Below are positions 7,483 to 15,925 of a DNA stretch of 35,300 nucleotides, one piece after another. The translations under genes were made by a program, and so were the position numbers. The notes under the pieces were generated by a model. That model ran no database searches. It was not told the origin of the DNA and worked only from the letters and a program-made list of their open reading frames with translations. The stretch covers positions 1-35,300 of the forward strand of contig BATO01000064.1 in assembly GCA_000474255.1 (NCBI GenBank), written 5' to 3'. Source of the stretch: Aquipseudomonas alcaligenes MRY13-0052. GTDB lineage: Bacteria > Pseudomonadota > Gammaproteobacteria > Pseudomonadales > Pseudomonadaceae. Each line of letters starts with the position of its first letter. The first letter of the stretch is position 1.

Positions 7483-8616
7483 ATGCGCATCGGCGTGCCC
7501 AGGGAGATCAAGAACCACGAATACCGTGTGGGGCTGACCCCGCAATCGGTCGCGGAGCTGCACCGGCTCGGCCACGAGGTGTGGATCGAGACCCACGCCG
7601 GTGCCGGCATCGGCTTCAGCGACGCCGATTACCAGGAGGCCGGCGCGCATATCGCCGCCAGCGCCGACGAGCTCTTCTACACCGCGCAGTTGCTGGTGAA
7701 GGTCAAGGAGCCCCTGGCCACGGAACGTTCGCGCCTGCGCTCGGACCAGACGCTGTTCACCTACCTGCACCTGGCACCCGACCGGCCGCAGACCGAGGAA
7801 CTGATGGCCTCGGGCGCCACCTGTATCGCCTATGAAACGGTCACCGACCACCTCGGCCGCCTGCCCCTGCTGGCGCCGATGTCCGAAGTGGCCGGGCGCA
7901 TGTCCATCCAGGCCGGCGCCAGCTGCCTGGAGAAGGCCCGTGGCGGGCGCGGCGTGCTACTCGGCGGGGTGCCCGGGGTGGCCCCGGGCAAGGTGGTGGT
8001 GCTGGGCGCCGGGGTGGTTGGCAGCCATGCGGTGGCCATGGCCGTGGGGATGGGCGCCGACGTTACCGTGCTGGACCGCAGCGTCGATGCCCTGCGCCGC
8101 CTGGACACCCTCTACGGCAACCGCATCGTCACCCTCTGCTCCACCCACGCGGCCCTGCGCGAGCAGGTGCTGGGTGCCGACCTGGTGATAGGCGGCGTAC
8201 TGGTGCCCGGTGCCGCCGCGCCAAAACTGATCACCGCCGAGATGGTGGCGCTGATGGCCGAAGGCGCGGTGCTGGTGGATGTCGCCATCGACCAGGGCGG
8301 CTGCGCGGAAACCTCCCACGCCACCACCCACGCGGCACCCACCTACAAGGTCGACGGCGTGGTGCACTACTGCGTGGCCAACATGCCCGGCGCCGTGGCG
8401 CGCACCGCCACCCTGGCACTGAACAACGCCACCCTGCCCTTCGTCATCGCCCTGGCCAACAAGGGCACGTACAAGGCCCTGGCGGACGACGCGCACCTGC
8501 GCAACGGCCTCAACGTCGCCCATGGCCGCCTGGCCATTGCCGGCGTCGCCGAAGCCCACAACCTGCCCTGGACGGCGCCGGCGGAGCTGCTGAAGGACCT
8601 GGCGAAGCACGCCTAG
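7483..8616 (+). CDS. ald: Alanine dehydrogenase
   Basis: A 377-residue cytoplasmic enzyme that interconverts L-alanine and pyruvate plus ammonia with NAD(H). It begins [20 protein letters not shown], the Ald signature. Catalytic residues of the family are present at Lys75 (LVKVKEP) and His96 (FTYLHLA). The NAD-binding fold contains GAGVVGSHA, and [11 protein letters not shown] plus the C-terminal NGLNVAHG region are conserved. Two in-frame ATGs exist (7477 and 7483); GGAGGAG abuts the first, so 7483 with six-base spacing is chosen. The gene stands alone. Upstream is a repeat-rich region; no divergent Lrp-type regulator is present nearby, unlike some ald loci. Confidence 0.97.
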   Translation: MRIGVPREIKNHEYRVGLTPQSVAELHRLGHEVWIETHAGAGIGFSDADYQEAGAHIAASADELFYTAQLLVKVKEPLATERSRLRSDQTLFTYLHLAPDRPQTEELMASGATCIAYETVTDHLGRLPLLAPMSEVAGRMSIQAGASCLEKARGGRGVLLGGVPGVAPGKVVVLGAGVVGSHAVAMAVGMGADVTVLDRSVDALRRLDTLYGNRIVTLCSTHAALREQVLGADLVIGGVLVPGAAAPKLITAEMVALMAEGAVLVDVAIDQGGCAETSHATTHAAPTYKVDGVVHYCVANMPGAVARTATLALNNATLPFVIALANKGTYKALADDAHLRNGLNVAHGRLAIAGVAEAHNLPWTAPAELLKDLAKHA

Positions 8617-8617
8617 G

Positions 8618-8655
8618 CCGCGGACGGGTAGCACCCGGTTGCACCCGTCCGTCCG
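8618..8655 (+). terminator. Possible terminator hairpin after ald
   Basis: Arms CGGACGGGT and ACCCGTCCG flank a short GC-rich loop directly after the ald stop. No T-run follows, so it is either a weak terminator or an RNA 3'-end stabiliser. Confidence 0.45.
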
Positions 8656-8659
8656 CGTT

Positions 8660-9017
8660 GTGCTGTAAATATGACCGAGGGGGATTCACCCGTCACAACC
8701 AAAATGACATCATGCGCGCCGCCCGGCGCCATGCCTTCCCGTGTCGGGCCGATCGGCGATGGAATGCCCGCAGATACAACGCCCGCAACCCGGGCTCATG
8801 TCCCTTAGCGCCACGGCGCCCGGACCCTTCTCCGCGTCCTGCGGAACCCTCACAGCGTCCAGCCAAGGCCCGCTTCGTGCGTCGGCCCGGCCCTGGCTGT
8901 GTTCGCGGCCAGACGGCGACCCCGTACTCCGCGCTGTAACGACTATCCCGCAGCCTGGCAAAACCCGGCTGTCGATAACAGGCACACCCGCTGCCAGAAC
9001 ACGTGGATACCCTTGCG
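8660..9017. other. Intergenic region upstream of the chemoreceptor
   Basis: About 360 bp without a supported gene. It contains GTCGATAA at 8971-8978, close to the sigma-28 (FliA) -10 consensus GCCGATAA used by many chemoreceptor genes, but no matching TAAA -35 box at the right distance, so this promoter is only a possibility. Confidence 0.4.
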
Positions 9018-10910
9018 ATGCCCAAAAACCTGAAGTTCAGCCACAAGATCCTCCTGGCAGCGTCCCTGGTGATGATCACCGCCTTCGCCTGCTTCGTGCT
9101 GTTCAACGATTACCGCCAGCGCCAGACCCTGCGCACCGACGTGCACAACTCCCTGCAGGACCTCGGCGCCCTCACCACCAGCAACATCAAGAACTGGCTC
9201 GAAGGCCGCATCCAACTGCTCGAATCCCTCGGGCAGCAGGTCGCCGCCAATGGCACCGAGAAAGAGCAACTGGCCCGCTCCATCGGCCTGCCGGTGTATG
9301 GCCAGCGCTTCCAGCTCAGCTACTTCGGCGGTGAAGACGGCCTGATGTTCTCGGTGCCGGCCGGCAATCGCCCGTCCGACTACGACCCGCGCCAGCGTGG
9401 CTGGTACAAGGCTGCCAGCGCCGCCCAGGGCACCATCCTCACCGAGCCCTACATCGCCGCCTCCTCGGGCAAGCTGGTGATCACCATCGCCACCCCGGTG
9501 CGCGTCGATGGCCGCTTCGTCGGCGTCGCCGGTGCCGACATGGACCTGGACAGCATCACCCGCCTGATCAACTCGCTGAACTTCAAGGGCAACGGCCACG
9601 CCTTCCTGGTCAGCGCCCAAGGCAAGGTACTGCTGCACCCGCAGAACCAGTACATCCTCAAGAACCTCAGCGACCTCTACCCCGGCGCCGCCCCGGTGAT
9701 CCGCCCGGGCGTTTCCGAAATCGACGTGGACGGCCGCACCCAGTTCATCTCCTTCACCCCCATCGAGGGCGTGCCGTCCACCGACTGGTACATCGCCCTG
9801 GTGCTGGACCAGGACGCCGCCTTCTCCATGCTCGGCGAGTTCCGCACCTCGGCCGTCATCGCCACCCTCATCGCGGTGGTCGTGACCTTCTTCCTGCTGA
9901 GCATGCTGATTCGCGTGCTGATGCAGCCGCTGCTGGTGATGGGCCGCGCCATGGGTGATATCGCCGAGGGCGAAGGCGACCTGACCCGCCGCCTGGACGT
10001 GCACTCCCAGGACGAGTTCGGCGAGCTGGCCCAGGCCTTCAACCGCTTCGTGTCACGCATTCACGCGTCGATCCGCGAGGTGTCCTCGGCCACTATCCAG
10101 GTCAACGAAGTGGCCAAGCTGGTGGTCAACGCCTCCAACTCCTCGATGCACAACTCCGACGAGCAGGCCCAGCGCACCAACAGCGTCGCCGCCGCGATCA
10201 ACGAGCTGGGCGCCGCCGCCCAGGAGATCGCCCGCAACGCCGCCGATGCCTCGCACCAGGCCTCCGACGCCCGCGAGCTGGCCGAGGAAGGCAAGCAGGT
10301 GGTGGGCAAGACGCTGACCGCCATGCACGAGCTGTCCACCAAGATCAGCGCGTCCAGCAACCAGATCGAAACCCTGGCCGGCAAGACGGTGAACATCGGC
10401 CAGATCCTCGACGTGATCAAAGGCATCTCCGAGCAGACCAACCTGCTGGCGCTCAACGCCGCCATCGAAGCCGCCCGTGCCGGTGAAGCCGGTCGTGGCT
10501 TCGCCGTAGTCGCCGACGAGGTGCGCAACCTGGCCCACCGTACCCAGGAGTCGGCGCAGGAAATCCACAAGATGATCGAAGAGCTGCAGATCGGCTCCCG
10601 TGAAGCGGTGGGCACCATGACCGAGAGCCAGCGCTACAGCCAGCAGAGCGTGGAAATCGCCAACCTGGCCGGCGAGCGCCTCTCCAGCGTGACCCAGCGC
10701 ATCGGCGAGATCGACAGCATGAACCAGTCCGTGGCCACCGCCACCGAGGAGCAGACCTCGGTGGTCGAAGCCCTGAACATGGACATCACCGAGATCAACA
10801 CCCTCAACCAGGAAGGCGTGGAAAACCTCCAGGCCACCCTGCGCGCCTGCGCCGACCTGGAGCAACAGGCCGAACGCCTGAAGCACCTGGTAGGCAGCTT
10901 CCGCATCTGA
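9018..10910 (+). CDS. Methyl-accepting chemotaxis protein, dCache type (Pct-like)
   Basis: A 630-residue inner-membrane chemoreceptor. The N-terminus [20 protein letters not shown] is the first membrane helix and resembles PctA/PctB/PctC of P. aeruginosa. A periplasmic dCache domain (about 35-275) follows, then a second helix ([20 protein letters not shown]), a HAMP domain and the signalling tip [19 protein letters not shown]. The amino-acid-binding signature is mostly present: Tyr122, Arg127, Trp129, Tyr130, Tyr145 and Asp174. However, the Asp of the YxD element is Ala147 (EPYIAAS), so the ligand range may differ from classical amino-acid receptors. Start 9018 (MPKNLKF) is preferred over 9003. 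Its ligand cannot be named from sequence. It stands alone and ends at a clear hairpin. Confidence 0.94.
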   Translation: MPKNLKFSHKILLAASLVMITAFACFVLFNDYRQRQTLRTDVHNSLQDLGALTTSNIKNWLEGRIQLLESLGQQVAANGTEKEQLARSIGLPVYGQRFQLSYFGGEDGLMFSVPAGNRPSDYDPRQRGWYKAASAAQGTILTEPYIAASSGKLVITIATPVRVDGRFVGVAGADMDLDSITRLINSLNFKGNGHAFLVSAQGKVLLHPQNQYILKNLSDLYPGAAPVIRPGVSEIDVDGRTQFISFTPIEGVPSTDWYIALVLDQDAAFSMLGEFRTSAVIATLIAVVVTFFLLSMLIRVLMQPLLVMGRAMGDIAEGEGDLTRRLDVHSQDEFGELAQAFNRFVSRIHASIREVSSATIQVNEVAKLVVNASNSSMHNSDEQAQRTNSVAAAINELGAAAQEIARNAADASHQASDARELAEEGKQVVGKTLTAMHELSTKISASSNQIETLAGKTVNIGQILDVIKGISEQTNLLALNAAIEAARAGEAGRGFAVVADEVRNLAHRTQESAQEIHKMIEELQIGSREAVGTMTESQRYSQQSVEIANLAGERLSSVTQRIGEIDSMNQSVATATEEQTSVVEALNMDITEINTLNQEGVENLQATLRACADLEQQAERLKHLVGSFRI

Positions 10911-10929
10911 CGCACCCGACGGATGAACG

Positions 10930-10957
10930 ACGGCCCCGCACATGCGGGGCCGTTTGC
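10930..10957 (+). terminator. Rho-independent terminator of the chemoreceptor gene
   Basis: Perfect 10-bp stem CGGCCCCGCA / TGCGGGGCCG around a two-base loop, followed by TTTGCATT, 20 bases after the stop codon. Confidence 0.8.
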
Positions 10958-10959
10958 AT

Positions 10960-11357
10960 TCAGGGGTAACCACGTCGGGTTGCACCCGACCTACATCCGA
11001 CGCTCAACCTGTGGGAGAGAATTCATTCGCGATGGGAGTAGCCGGCAGTACCGTCGGTGCAGTCCTGCAACCTCGCCTGGTGGAGGTAAAAAACGACCTC
11101 CACATCCCGGGATGCGTCTGTGCTGACTGGGAGTGACGGTTCGGTAGGGTGGACGACGCTTCACCCGTCCACCATTCGCGGCACGGCGCGGCACCGCTGG
11201 TGGAGGTAAAAAGCGACCTCCACCCTACACCCGGCAAAGCTCCGTGGAGTGGGTGAAGCCCGCGCTTCCGGCAAGCGTGTCGGGTTGCACCCGACCTACA
11301 TCCAATGCCCAACCCCGACCGGCGCCGCTCCGTGGGGCGGGTGAAACCCGCGTGCCG
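10960..11357. other. Repeat-rich intergenic region
   Basis: No gene is supported. It contains TCGGGTTGCACCCGACCTAC at 10976-10995 and again at 11280-11299, a GAATTCATTCGC element at 11011-11034, and two GGTGGAGGT...ACCTCC hairpins at 11079-11107 and 11199-11227, the second ending CCCTAC. All of these are dispersed intergenic repeats. Confidence 0.65.
11011..11034. repeat. GAATTCATTCGC-type palindromic repeat
   Basis: Variant copy starting GTGGGAGAGAATTCATTCGC, with one change from the common GTGGGAGCGAATTC form. Confidence 0.7.
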
Positions 11358-11711
11358 CTACTCGTCCCCCATCACCCGGGGCGGCAGGCCGATCTGGCCA
11401 CCATGGCGCTGGCCCCAGTCGTCGAGCACCTTGAGTGCGTCCACCAGCGAGGCGCCCAGGGGGGTGATGCGGTATTCCACCCGGGGCGGCACCTGCTGAT
11501 AGTCGCGGCGCAGCACCAGGCCTTCCAGCTCCAGCTCGCGCAGCTGCAGCACCAGCATCTTCTCGCTGATGCCGCCGATCTGCCGACGCAGCTCGCCGAA
11601 GCGACGCGTCTGGTCGCCGAGGCTGTAGAGGATCTGCGCCTTCCATTTGCCGCCGATCACCTTCATGACGGCATCCAGGCCCGGATTGCCGTGTTTCTCG
11701 TAACTGCTCAT
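11358..11711 (-). CDS. HxlR-family transcriptional regulator
   Basis: A 117-residue winged-helix regulator of the HxlR type. It carries the family landmarks GGKWKAQILYSL (helix 2), RRFGELRRQIGGISEKMLVLQLRELELEGLVLRRDY (recognition helix and wing) and VEYRITPLGASLVDAL. No cysteine is present, so thiol sensing of the kind known for some HxlR proteins (YodB, HypR) is not expected. HxlR regulators usually control a neighbouring oxidoreductase, but none lies beside it here. Its ATG overlaps the stop codon of a 30-codon ORF (ATGA), which suggests translational coupling. An ANR-like site lies farther upstream. Confidence 0.9.
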   Translation of the reverse strand: MSSYEKHGNPGLDAVMKVIGGKWKAQILYSLGDQTRRFGELRRQIGGISEKMLVLQLRELELEGLVLRRDYQQVPPRVEYRITPLGASLVDALKVLDDWGQRHGGQIGLPPRVMGDE

Positions 11712-11800
11712 AGGCTCAGCATCCTGCTGTCGAGGCCGTTTACTGCGCTGCGGGCATCAAGCGCGCCCAAATGCGGCACTGGGTGGGTGTCTGAGGACAT
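11708..11800 (-). CDS. Small 30-residue ORF coupled to the HxlR gene
   Basis: ATG at 11800 follows GGAGGA by eight bases, a strong ribosome binding site. The frame runs 30 codons (MSSDTHPVPHLGALDARSAV, then ten more residues) and its TGA overlaps the HxlR ATG as ATGA. The HxlR gene itself has no good Shine-Dalgarno, so ribosomes may reach it by translating this leader. No function is recognisable; it may be a coupling peptide rather than a working protein. Confidence 0.5.
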   Translation of the reverse strand: MSSDTHPVPHLGALDARSAVNGLDSRMLSL

Positions 11801-11836
11801 CTTCTGATTCCTCCGCAAGAGTCTTCTGAAATCCTT

Positions 11837-11880
11837 TCTATTGGGCACTCTGCGTCGAAGGCCCACCCTGACCTTGATCA
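11837..11880 (-). promoter_or_regulatory. Possible ANR/FNR site and promoter for the HxlR unit
   Basis: On the minus strand TTGATCAAGGTCAG (11880-11867) matches eight of ten bases of the ANR box TTGAT-N4-ATCAA. A weak -10-like AATAGA lies at 11842-11837. This puts the box near -41.5, the class II activation position. It would imply oxygen-linked control of the HxlR unit. Confidence 0.33.
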
Positions 11881-11947
11881 AGTCGCACGCACAAAAACAC
11901 CGGTACTTACATTTCGGGTGGTAGGCGGGTGATGCCTGATGCCGGCA

Positions 11948-11970
11948 GTGGGAGCGAATTCATTCGCGAT
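11948..11970. repeat. GAATTCATTCGC-type palindromic repeat
   Basis: Reads GTGGGAGCGAATTCATTCGC followed by GAT; one of eight copies. It lies between the HxlR unit and the 3' end of the LysR gene, a stretch (11801-12047) with no other supported gene. Confidence 0.75.
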
Positions 11971-12047
11971 CGGGGTCCCCAACCGCACCGAGCTCCGCGG
12001 GGGCACGGCTTACCAGACGTGCGGCGGCGCCCGCCTGTGAACAGGCT

Positions 12048-12932
12048 TCACCCCGCCAGCCGCTCCGCGAGGAAGTCGACGAACACCCGCACCTTCTGCT
12101 GCAGGTGGCGGTTGCTGGCGTAGAGGGCGTAGATGCTGCGCCGGGCCAGCTGCTGGTGCGGTAGCACCTGTTGCAGCTGGCCGCTGGCCAGGAGCGGCGC
12201 GGCGATGAAGGACGGCAGCGCACCGATGCCGGCACCGGCCACCAGCAGGTCGCCGAGCATCAGGCTGTTGTCCACCGAGAGCCGCGTACGCAGCTCGACG
12301 CCGCGCCCCTTGGGGCCGTCCAGGCGCCAGCCGCCGGGGCTGTCGGCCAGGCGGTAGGCGAGGCAGTCGTGGCTGCAGAGGTCTTCGAGCCGCTGCGGCG
12401 TGCCGCGCGCGGCGAGGTAGCCCGGGGAGGCGCAGATCACCTGCTCCACCTCCCCCAGGCGCCGGGCGATCAGCGTGGAATCGGTCAGGCTGGAGCGGAT
12501 GCGCAAGGAGACGTCGAAGCCTTCGGAGACCGGGTCCAGCAGGTGGTCGTCAAGGGTCAGCTCCACGTTCAGTTGCGGGTAGAGCGCCATGAACTCCGCC
12601 AGCAGCGGCGACAGCACCTTGAGGCTGAACGACAGCGGCGCATTCACCCGCAGGCGCCCGCTGACCTCGCCCGCACCCTGGGAGGTGGCGCTTTCCAGGG
12701 CCTCCAGCTCGTCCAGCAGGCGGCAGCATTCGGCGAAGTAGGCGCGCCCGGTGTCGGTGAGGCTCATGCGCCGCGTGGTGCGCAGCAGCAACAGGTTGCC
12801 CAGGCGCGCCTCCAGTTGGCGCACCTGCTTGCTCACCGCCGCGGTGGACTGGCCCAGGTCGAGGGCGGCCTTGCTGAAGCCGTCGAGCTCGACGACGCGG
12901 CGGAAGGTGCGCATGGCAACGAGCAGGTCCAT
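12048..12932 (-). CDS. LysR-family transcriptional regulator
   Basis: A 294-residue LysR-type regulator. The N-terminal winged helix-turn-helix is clear (MRTFRRVVELDGFSKAALDLGQSTAAVSKQVRQLEARLGNLLLLRTTRRMSLTDTGRAYF). A substrate-binding domain follows from about residue 90 (GRLRVNAPLSFSLKVLSPLLAEFMALYPQLNVELTLDD). It is divergent from the cyclase-family gene across a 100-bp gap with a TGAA-N5-TTCA site, the classical layout in which the regulator activates its divergent neighbour in response to a pathway metabolite. The effector is unknown. Confidence 0.93.
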   Translation of the reverse strand: MDLLVAMRTFRRVVELDGFSKAALDLGQSTAAVSKQVRQLEARLGNLLLLRTTRRMSLTDTGRAYFAECCRLLDELEALESATSQGAGEVSGRLRVNAPLSFSLKVLSPLLAEFMALYPQLNVELTLDDHLLDPVSEGFDVSLRIRSSLTDSTLIARRLGEVEQVICASPGYLAARGTPQRLEDLCSHDCLAYRLADSPGGWRLDGPKGRGVELRTRLSVDNSLMLGDLLVAGAGIGALPSFIAAPLLASGQLQQVLPHQQLARRSIYALYASNRHLQQKVRVFVDFLAERLAG

Positions 12933-12946
12933 ATTTTCCCTTTGGT

Positions 12947-12959
12947 TGAATGTCTTTCA
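12947..12959. promoter_or_regulatory. LysR-type T-N11-A operator candidate
   Basis: TGAATGTCTTTCA is an inverted repeat TGAA-N5-TTCA and fits the T-N11-A consensus of LysR boxes. It lies 15 bp upstream of the lysR start and 73 bp upstream of the divergent cyclase start, as expected for autoregulation plus activation. Confidence 0.5.
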
Positions 12960-13032
12960 GCGGATGCGCAGATTATCTCGCCAGACTCAACAAATACCAT
13001 CGCGGCACTCATCACCACCCAGGAGTTCCGCC

Positions 13033-14019
13033 ATGCACCTGCCCCGCCCCCTTTCCCGCTTCGCCGCCCTGCCCCTGCTGCTGGCCCTGGCCCAGGGCGC
13101 CCTCGCCGCCGAGGAAGTCGGCAAGAGCCCCTGGGGCGAAAAGGACGAGATCGGCCGCCTCAACCTGATCACCCCCGAATCCCGCGCCGCCATCCTCGGC
13201 CGCCTAGCCGGCGGCAAGGCCTACGACCTGGCCGTGGAGTACTTCATCGGCATGCCCAGCTGGCAGGCCGCCGGCGACCCGCCCTACCAGATGTGGATGA
13301 CCCACACGCCCCACGGCAACCTGCTGGCCGACCCGATGGGCGTGGGCGAGGCGATGAACCGCCACGTCAGCTACACCGGCTCGGCGGTGTCCATGTACGC
13401 CCACATGGGCACCCATATCGACGCGCTCAACCACTTCGGCCTGGAGGGCAAGATCTGGAACGGCTATGCCGCCGCCGACCACCTGGGCGACCGGGGCTGG
13501 AACGTGACCGGCGCCGAGAAGCTGCCCCCCATCGTCGCCCGTGGCGTGTTGATCGACGTGCCCGCCGCCAAGGGCGTGGAGATGCTGCCGGACAGCTACC
13601 GCGTCACCCGCCTGGACCTGCGCCAAGCCCTGAACAAGCAGGGCGTGCGCCTGGAGAAAGGCGACGTGGTGCTGATCCGCACCGGGCGCATGCGCGACTA
13701 CGAGAACGCCCAGCGCTACATGACCAACCCGCCGGGCCTGAGCCTGGACGCGGCGAAGTTCCTCATCGAGGAAGGCGGCGCCATGGTGGTAGGCGCGGAC
13801 AACCTGAGCTTCGAGACCTTCCCCACCGAGGTGCCGGAGAACTACATCCCGGTGCACACCTACCTGCTGGCCCAGCAGGGCGCGCCCATCATGGAGCTGG
13901 TGGACCTGGAAGGCCTCTCGCGGGACAAGGTCTACGAGTTCGCCTTCATCGGCGCCTCGCTGAAGTTCCGCGGTGCCGATGCCGCGCCGATCCGCCCGGT
14001 GGCGCTGCCGATCAACTGA
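13033..14019 (+). CDS. Exported cyclase-family (kynurenine formamidase-like) hydrolase
   Basis: A 328-residue protein with an N-terminal signal peptide (FAALPLLLALAQGALA, cleavage near AEEVG). It belongs to the cyclase / arylformamidase superfamily of metal-dependent hydrolases: the metal-binding HxGTHxDxxxH element is present as HMGTHIDALNH, and RGVLIDVPAAKG and ALNKQGVRLEKGDVVLIRTG are also typical. It is longer than bacterial KynB (about 210 residues) and fits the larger 'cyclase family protein' group, whose substrates are mostly unknown. AGGAG lies seven bases upstream of the ATG at 13033. The divergent LysR gene probably regulates it. Export to the periplasm is inferred from the signal peptide. 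Confidence 0.9.
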   Translation: MHLPRPLSRFAALPLLLALAQGALAAEEVGKSPWGEKDEIGRLNLITPESRAAILGRLAGGKAYDLAVEYFIGMPSWQAAGDPPYQMWMTHTPHGNLLADPMGVGEAMNRHVSYTGSAVSMYAHMGTHIDALNHFGLEGKIWNGYAAADHLGDRGWNVTGAEKLPPIVARGVLIDVPAAKGVEMLPDSYRVTRLDLRQALNKQGVRLEKGDVVLIRTGRMRDYENAQRYMTNPPGLSLDAAKFLIEEGGAMVVGADNLSFETFPTEVPENYIPVHTYLLAQQGAPIMELVDLEGLSRDKVYEFAFIGASLKFRGADAAPIRPVALPIN

Positions 14020-14035
14020 GGCTCTCGGCGCGCTT

Positions 14036-14057
14036 CCCGGGCTGAAGCCCGGGCTAC
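14036..14057. repeat. CCCGGGCTGAAGCCCGGG palindromic element
   Basis: A copy of the element found after the channel gene, here just after the cyclase stop codon, where it may serve as a transcript end. Confidence 0.65.
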
Positions 14058-14172
14058 GGAAGCGCGAGGCGACGGCGGTTTCACAGCGGCCGTTGGGCTG
14101 TGTCACTATCGCGCCTCCTTCGCGGCGCCCCTCGTGGGCGCCGCCGCTCCTTCGGTACAAGGAACCTCGCGC

Positions 14173-15018
14173 GTGGAAACCTCGGTCTTTCTGGTGGTAA
14201 TGGCGGCGGCCGCCCTGCATGCGGGCTGGAACGCGCTGCTGAAGATCGGCCTCGACCGCCTGCTCACCGCCACCCTGATCCAGATGGCCGCCGGCCTGGT
14301 TTCCCTCTGCGCCCTGCCCTTCGTGGCCTTCCCGGTGGCCGCTGCCTGGCCCTGGATCATCCTCTCCGCCGTGCTGCACATCGGCTACAACCACTTCCTC
14401 GCCCGCGCCTACCAGTACGGCGACCTCGGGCAGGTCTACCCCATCTCCCGGGGCAGCTCGCCGCTGATGGTGGCGCTGCTGTCCCTGGCCTTCCTCCACG
14501 ACGGGCTCGGCCACGCCGAACTGGCCGGCCTGCTGACCCTGGTCACCGGCATCTGGCTGATGGCCTGGCGCGGCGGGCGTGCCGGGGGCGGGATCAATCG
14601 CTCGATGCTGTTCTGCTCGCTGATGACCGCAGCCTTCATCGCCGGCTACACCCTCTCCGACGCGGTGGGCGCACGCAGCAACGGCGATGCGCTGTCCTAC
14701 GCCGCCTGGCTGTTCGCGGTGAATGGCTGGGTGATGGCCGGGGTGATCGCGGTGCAGCGCGGGCCGCGGGTGTTCCTGCAACTGGGCCCGTACTGGAAGA
14801 GCGGCCTGGCGGGCGGCGCCATGTCGCTGCTGGCCTACAGCATCGTCATCTGGGCGATGACGCGGGCGCCGGTGGCGCTGGTCTCTGCCTTGCGCGAGAC
14901 CAGCGTGGTGTTCGCGTTGCTGATCGGCTGGCTGTTCCTCAAGGAGCCCATGAAGCCGATCCGCTTGCTGGCGTGCGCGGTGATCGCCCTCGGCGTGGTG
15001 GTGATGAAGCTGGGCTGA
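14173..15018 (+). CDS. EamA/DMT-superfamily transporter
   Basis: A 281-residue inner-membrane protein with about ten hydrophobic helices in two EamA repeats (SVFLVVMAAAALHAGWNALLK at the start; PVALVSALRETSVVFALLIGWLFLKEP in the second repeat). The group exports or imports small metabolites. GTG at 14173 is chosen as start because AAGGAA lies eight bases upstream and the first helix begins right after it; an upstream GTG at 14134 would add 13 residues without hydrophobic character. It follows the cyclase gene on the same strand with 153 bp between, including a repeat, so co-transcription is uncertain. It converges on the first DUF2848 gene five bases downstream. Confidence 0.88.
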   Translation: METSVFLVVMAAAALHAGWNALLKIGLDRLLTATLIQMAAGLVSLCALPFVAFPVAAAWPWIILSAVLHIGYNHFLARAYQYGDLGQVYPISRGSSPLMVALLSLAFLHDGLGHAELAGLLTLVTGIWLMAWRGGRAGGGINRSMLFCSLMTAAFIAGYTLSDAVGARSNGDALSYAAWLFAVNGWVMAGVIAVQRGPRVFLQLGPYWKSGLAGGAMSLLAYSIVIWAMTRAPVALVSALRETSVVFALLIGWLFLKEPMKPIRLLACAVIALGVVVMKLG

Positions 15019-15023
15019 GCCCC

Positions 15024-15680
15024 TCAGGCGAGGGGCTTGACCCGGTAGCTGTGACGCAGGCTGCGCCCCAGGACGGGGTCGTGCAGCTCGACGCTGAACC
15101 CTTCTCCCGGCAGCGGCTCGCCAATGAAAGGCAAGGTGCCGCAGAACATTGCCGTGCCGGCCGGCAGGCTGGCATCGCCGGTGCGCCGGGCGATGAGCTC
15201 GCGGGGGTCCAGCAGCGTCGCCACCAGCCCGGTCTGGGACAGCTCGTCCCGCCCCTCCACATGGCGCCAGCAGCGCAGCAGCAACTGGTCCCAATGCCCC
15301 GCCACCTCGTGGAAGCGCCACAGCTCGCGCCCCACCGGCTTGAGGCAGAGCTGGCGGGAGACGGCTACGTCGTAGCCCTCTACGCGGCGGTCCGCATGGT
15401 CGGAGCCGATGCCGACGTAGAGCGCGGTGCCGGTGGAGAACAGCACGCACTCCACCTCGGCGGAAGAGTCGTTGCCCGGCACCTGGAAGTCCTCATCGGT
15501 GCTCAGCAGGTCGGCAGACAGCTCGAAGAAGCGGGGCAACTCCTGCGGCGGCGGTGCACTCAGGGTACGGGCCTGGGCGCTGGCCTGGTCGGCATCGCGC
15601 CCGGTCCAGCCGGCGACCACCAGGCTGCGCACGTCGAACGCGAGGGACTCCCCACCGGCCACGGTGAAGTGCAGTGTCAT
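15024..15680 (-). CDS. DUF2848 family protein (copy 1)
   Basis: A 218-residue cytoplasmic protein of the DUF2848 family, which has a fumarylacetoacetate-hydrolase-like look but no established reaction. Conserved segments are LVVAGWTGRD, EVECVLFSTGTALYVGIGSDHADRRVE, SRQLCLKPVGRELWRFHEVAGHWD, AMFCGTLP and VELHDPVLGRSLRHSYRV. A second copy at 20963-21637 is identical at roughly half of aligned positions by eye. The start at 15680 has AGGAG six bases upstream. Unlike copy 2 it is not in an operon with an amidase; its neighbour EamA is convergent. It may act on a compound handled by the nearby exported hydrolase or transporter, but that is guesswork. Confidence 0.85.
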   Translation of the reverse strand: MTLHFTVAGGESLAFDVRSLVVAGWTGRDADQASAQARTLSAPPPQELPRFFELSADLLSTDEDFQVPGNDSSAEVECVLFSTGTALYVGIGSDHADRRVEGYDVAVSRQLCLKPVGRELWRFHEVAGHWDQLLLRCWRHVEGRDELSQTGLVATLLDPRELIARRTGDASLPAGTAMFCGTLPFIGEPLPGEGFSVELHDPVLGRSLRHSYRVKPLA

Positions 15681-15925
15681 GGCTAACTCCTGTCGATTGC
15701 GGTGATGCGGTGTTTCCCGCGCGGGGTGATGCCGAATCGTCAGGGGGTGCGATCCAGCCGGGCGGGAAGCGATGAAGCTCAGATGCTAGGGGGCGGCACG
15801 TTGCGGGCACAGAGGGCGAAGTCCGTAACCCTTGAAGGATGGCACCACCACAGGTGTGGACGGAGCCTTATGGCAGCAGCGGGAGGTACAGGGCCCGGCG
15901 ACGCGGGCCCTGGGGGTGGCTCAGC
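15681..15925. other. Intergenic region
   Basis: This 245-bp region contains the upstream region of DUF2848 copy 1 (minus strand) and, at 15889-15912, a hairpin downstream of the I78 gene. Nothing else is recognised. Confidence 0.5.
15889..15912 (-). terminator. Hairpin downstream of the I78 inhibitor gene
   Basis: Perfect arms CAGGGCCC / GGGCCCTG around GGCGACGC, 13 bases after the stop codon at 15926. No T-run follows on the minus strand, so termination strength is uncertain. Confidence 0.5.

Noticed and set aside
8952-8978. FliA (sigma-28) promoter for the chemoreceptor
   Set aside because: The -10-like GTCGATAA is good, but no TAAA-type -35 is found at the required distance, so it is not listed as a promoter.
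13204-15450. Minus-strand open frame of 748 codons across three genes
   Set aside because: It overlaps the cyclase, EamA and DUF2848 genes and has no recognisable domain.
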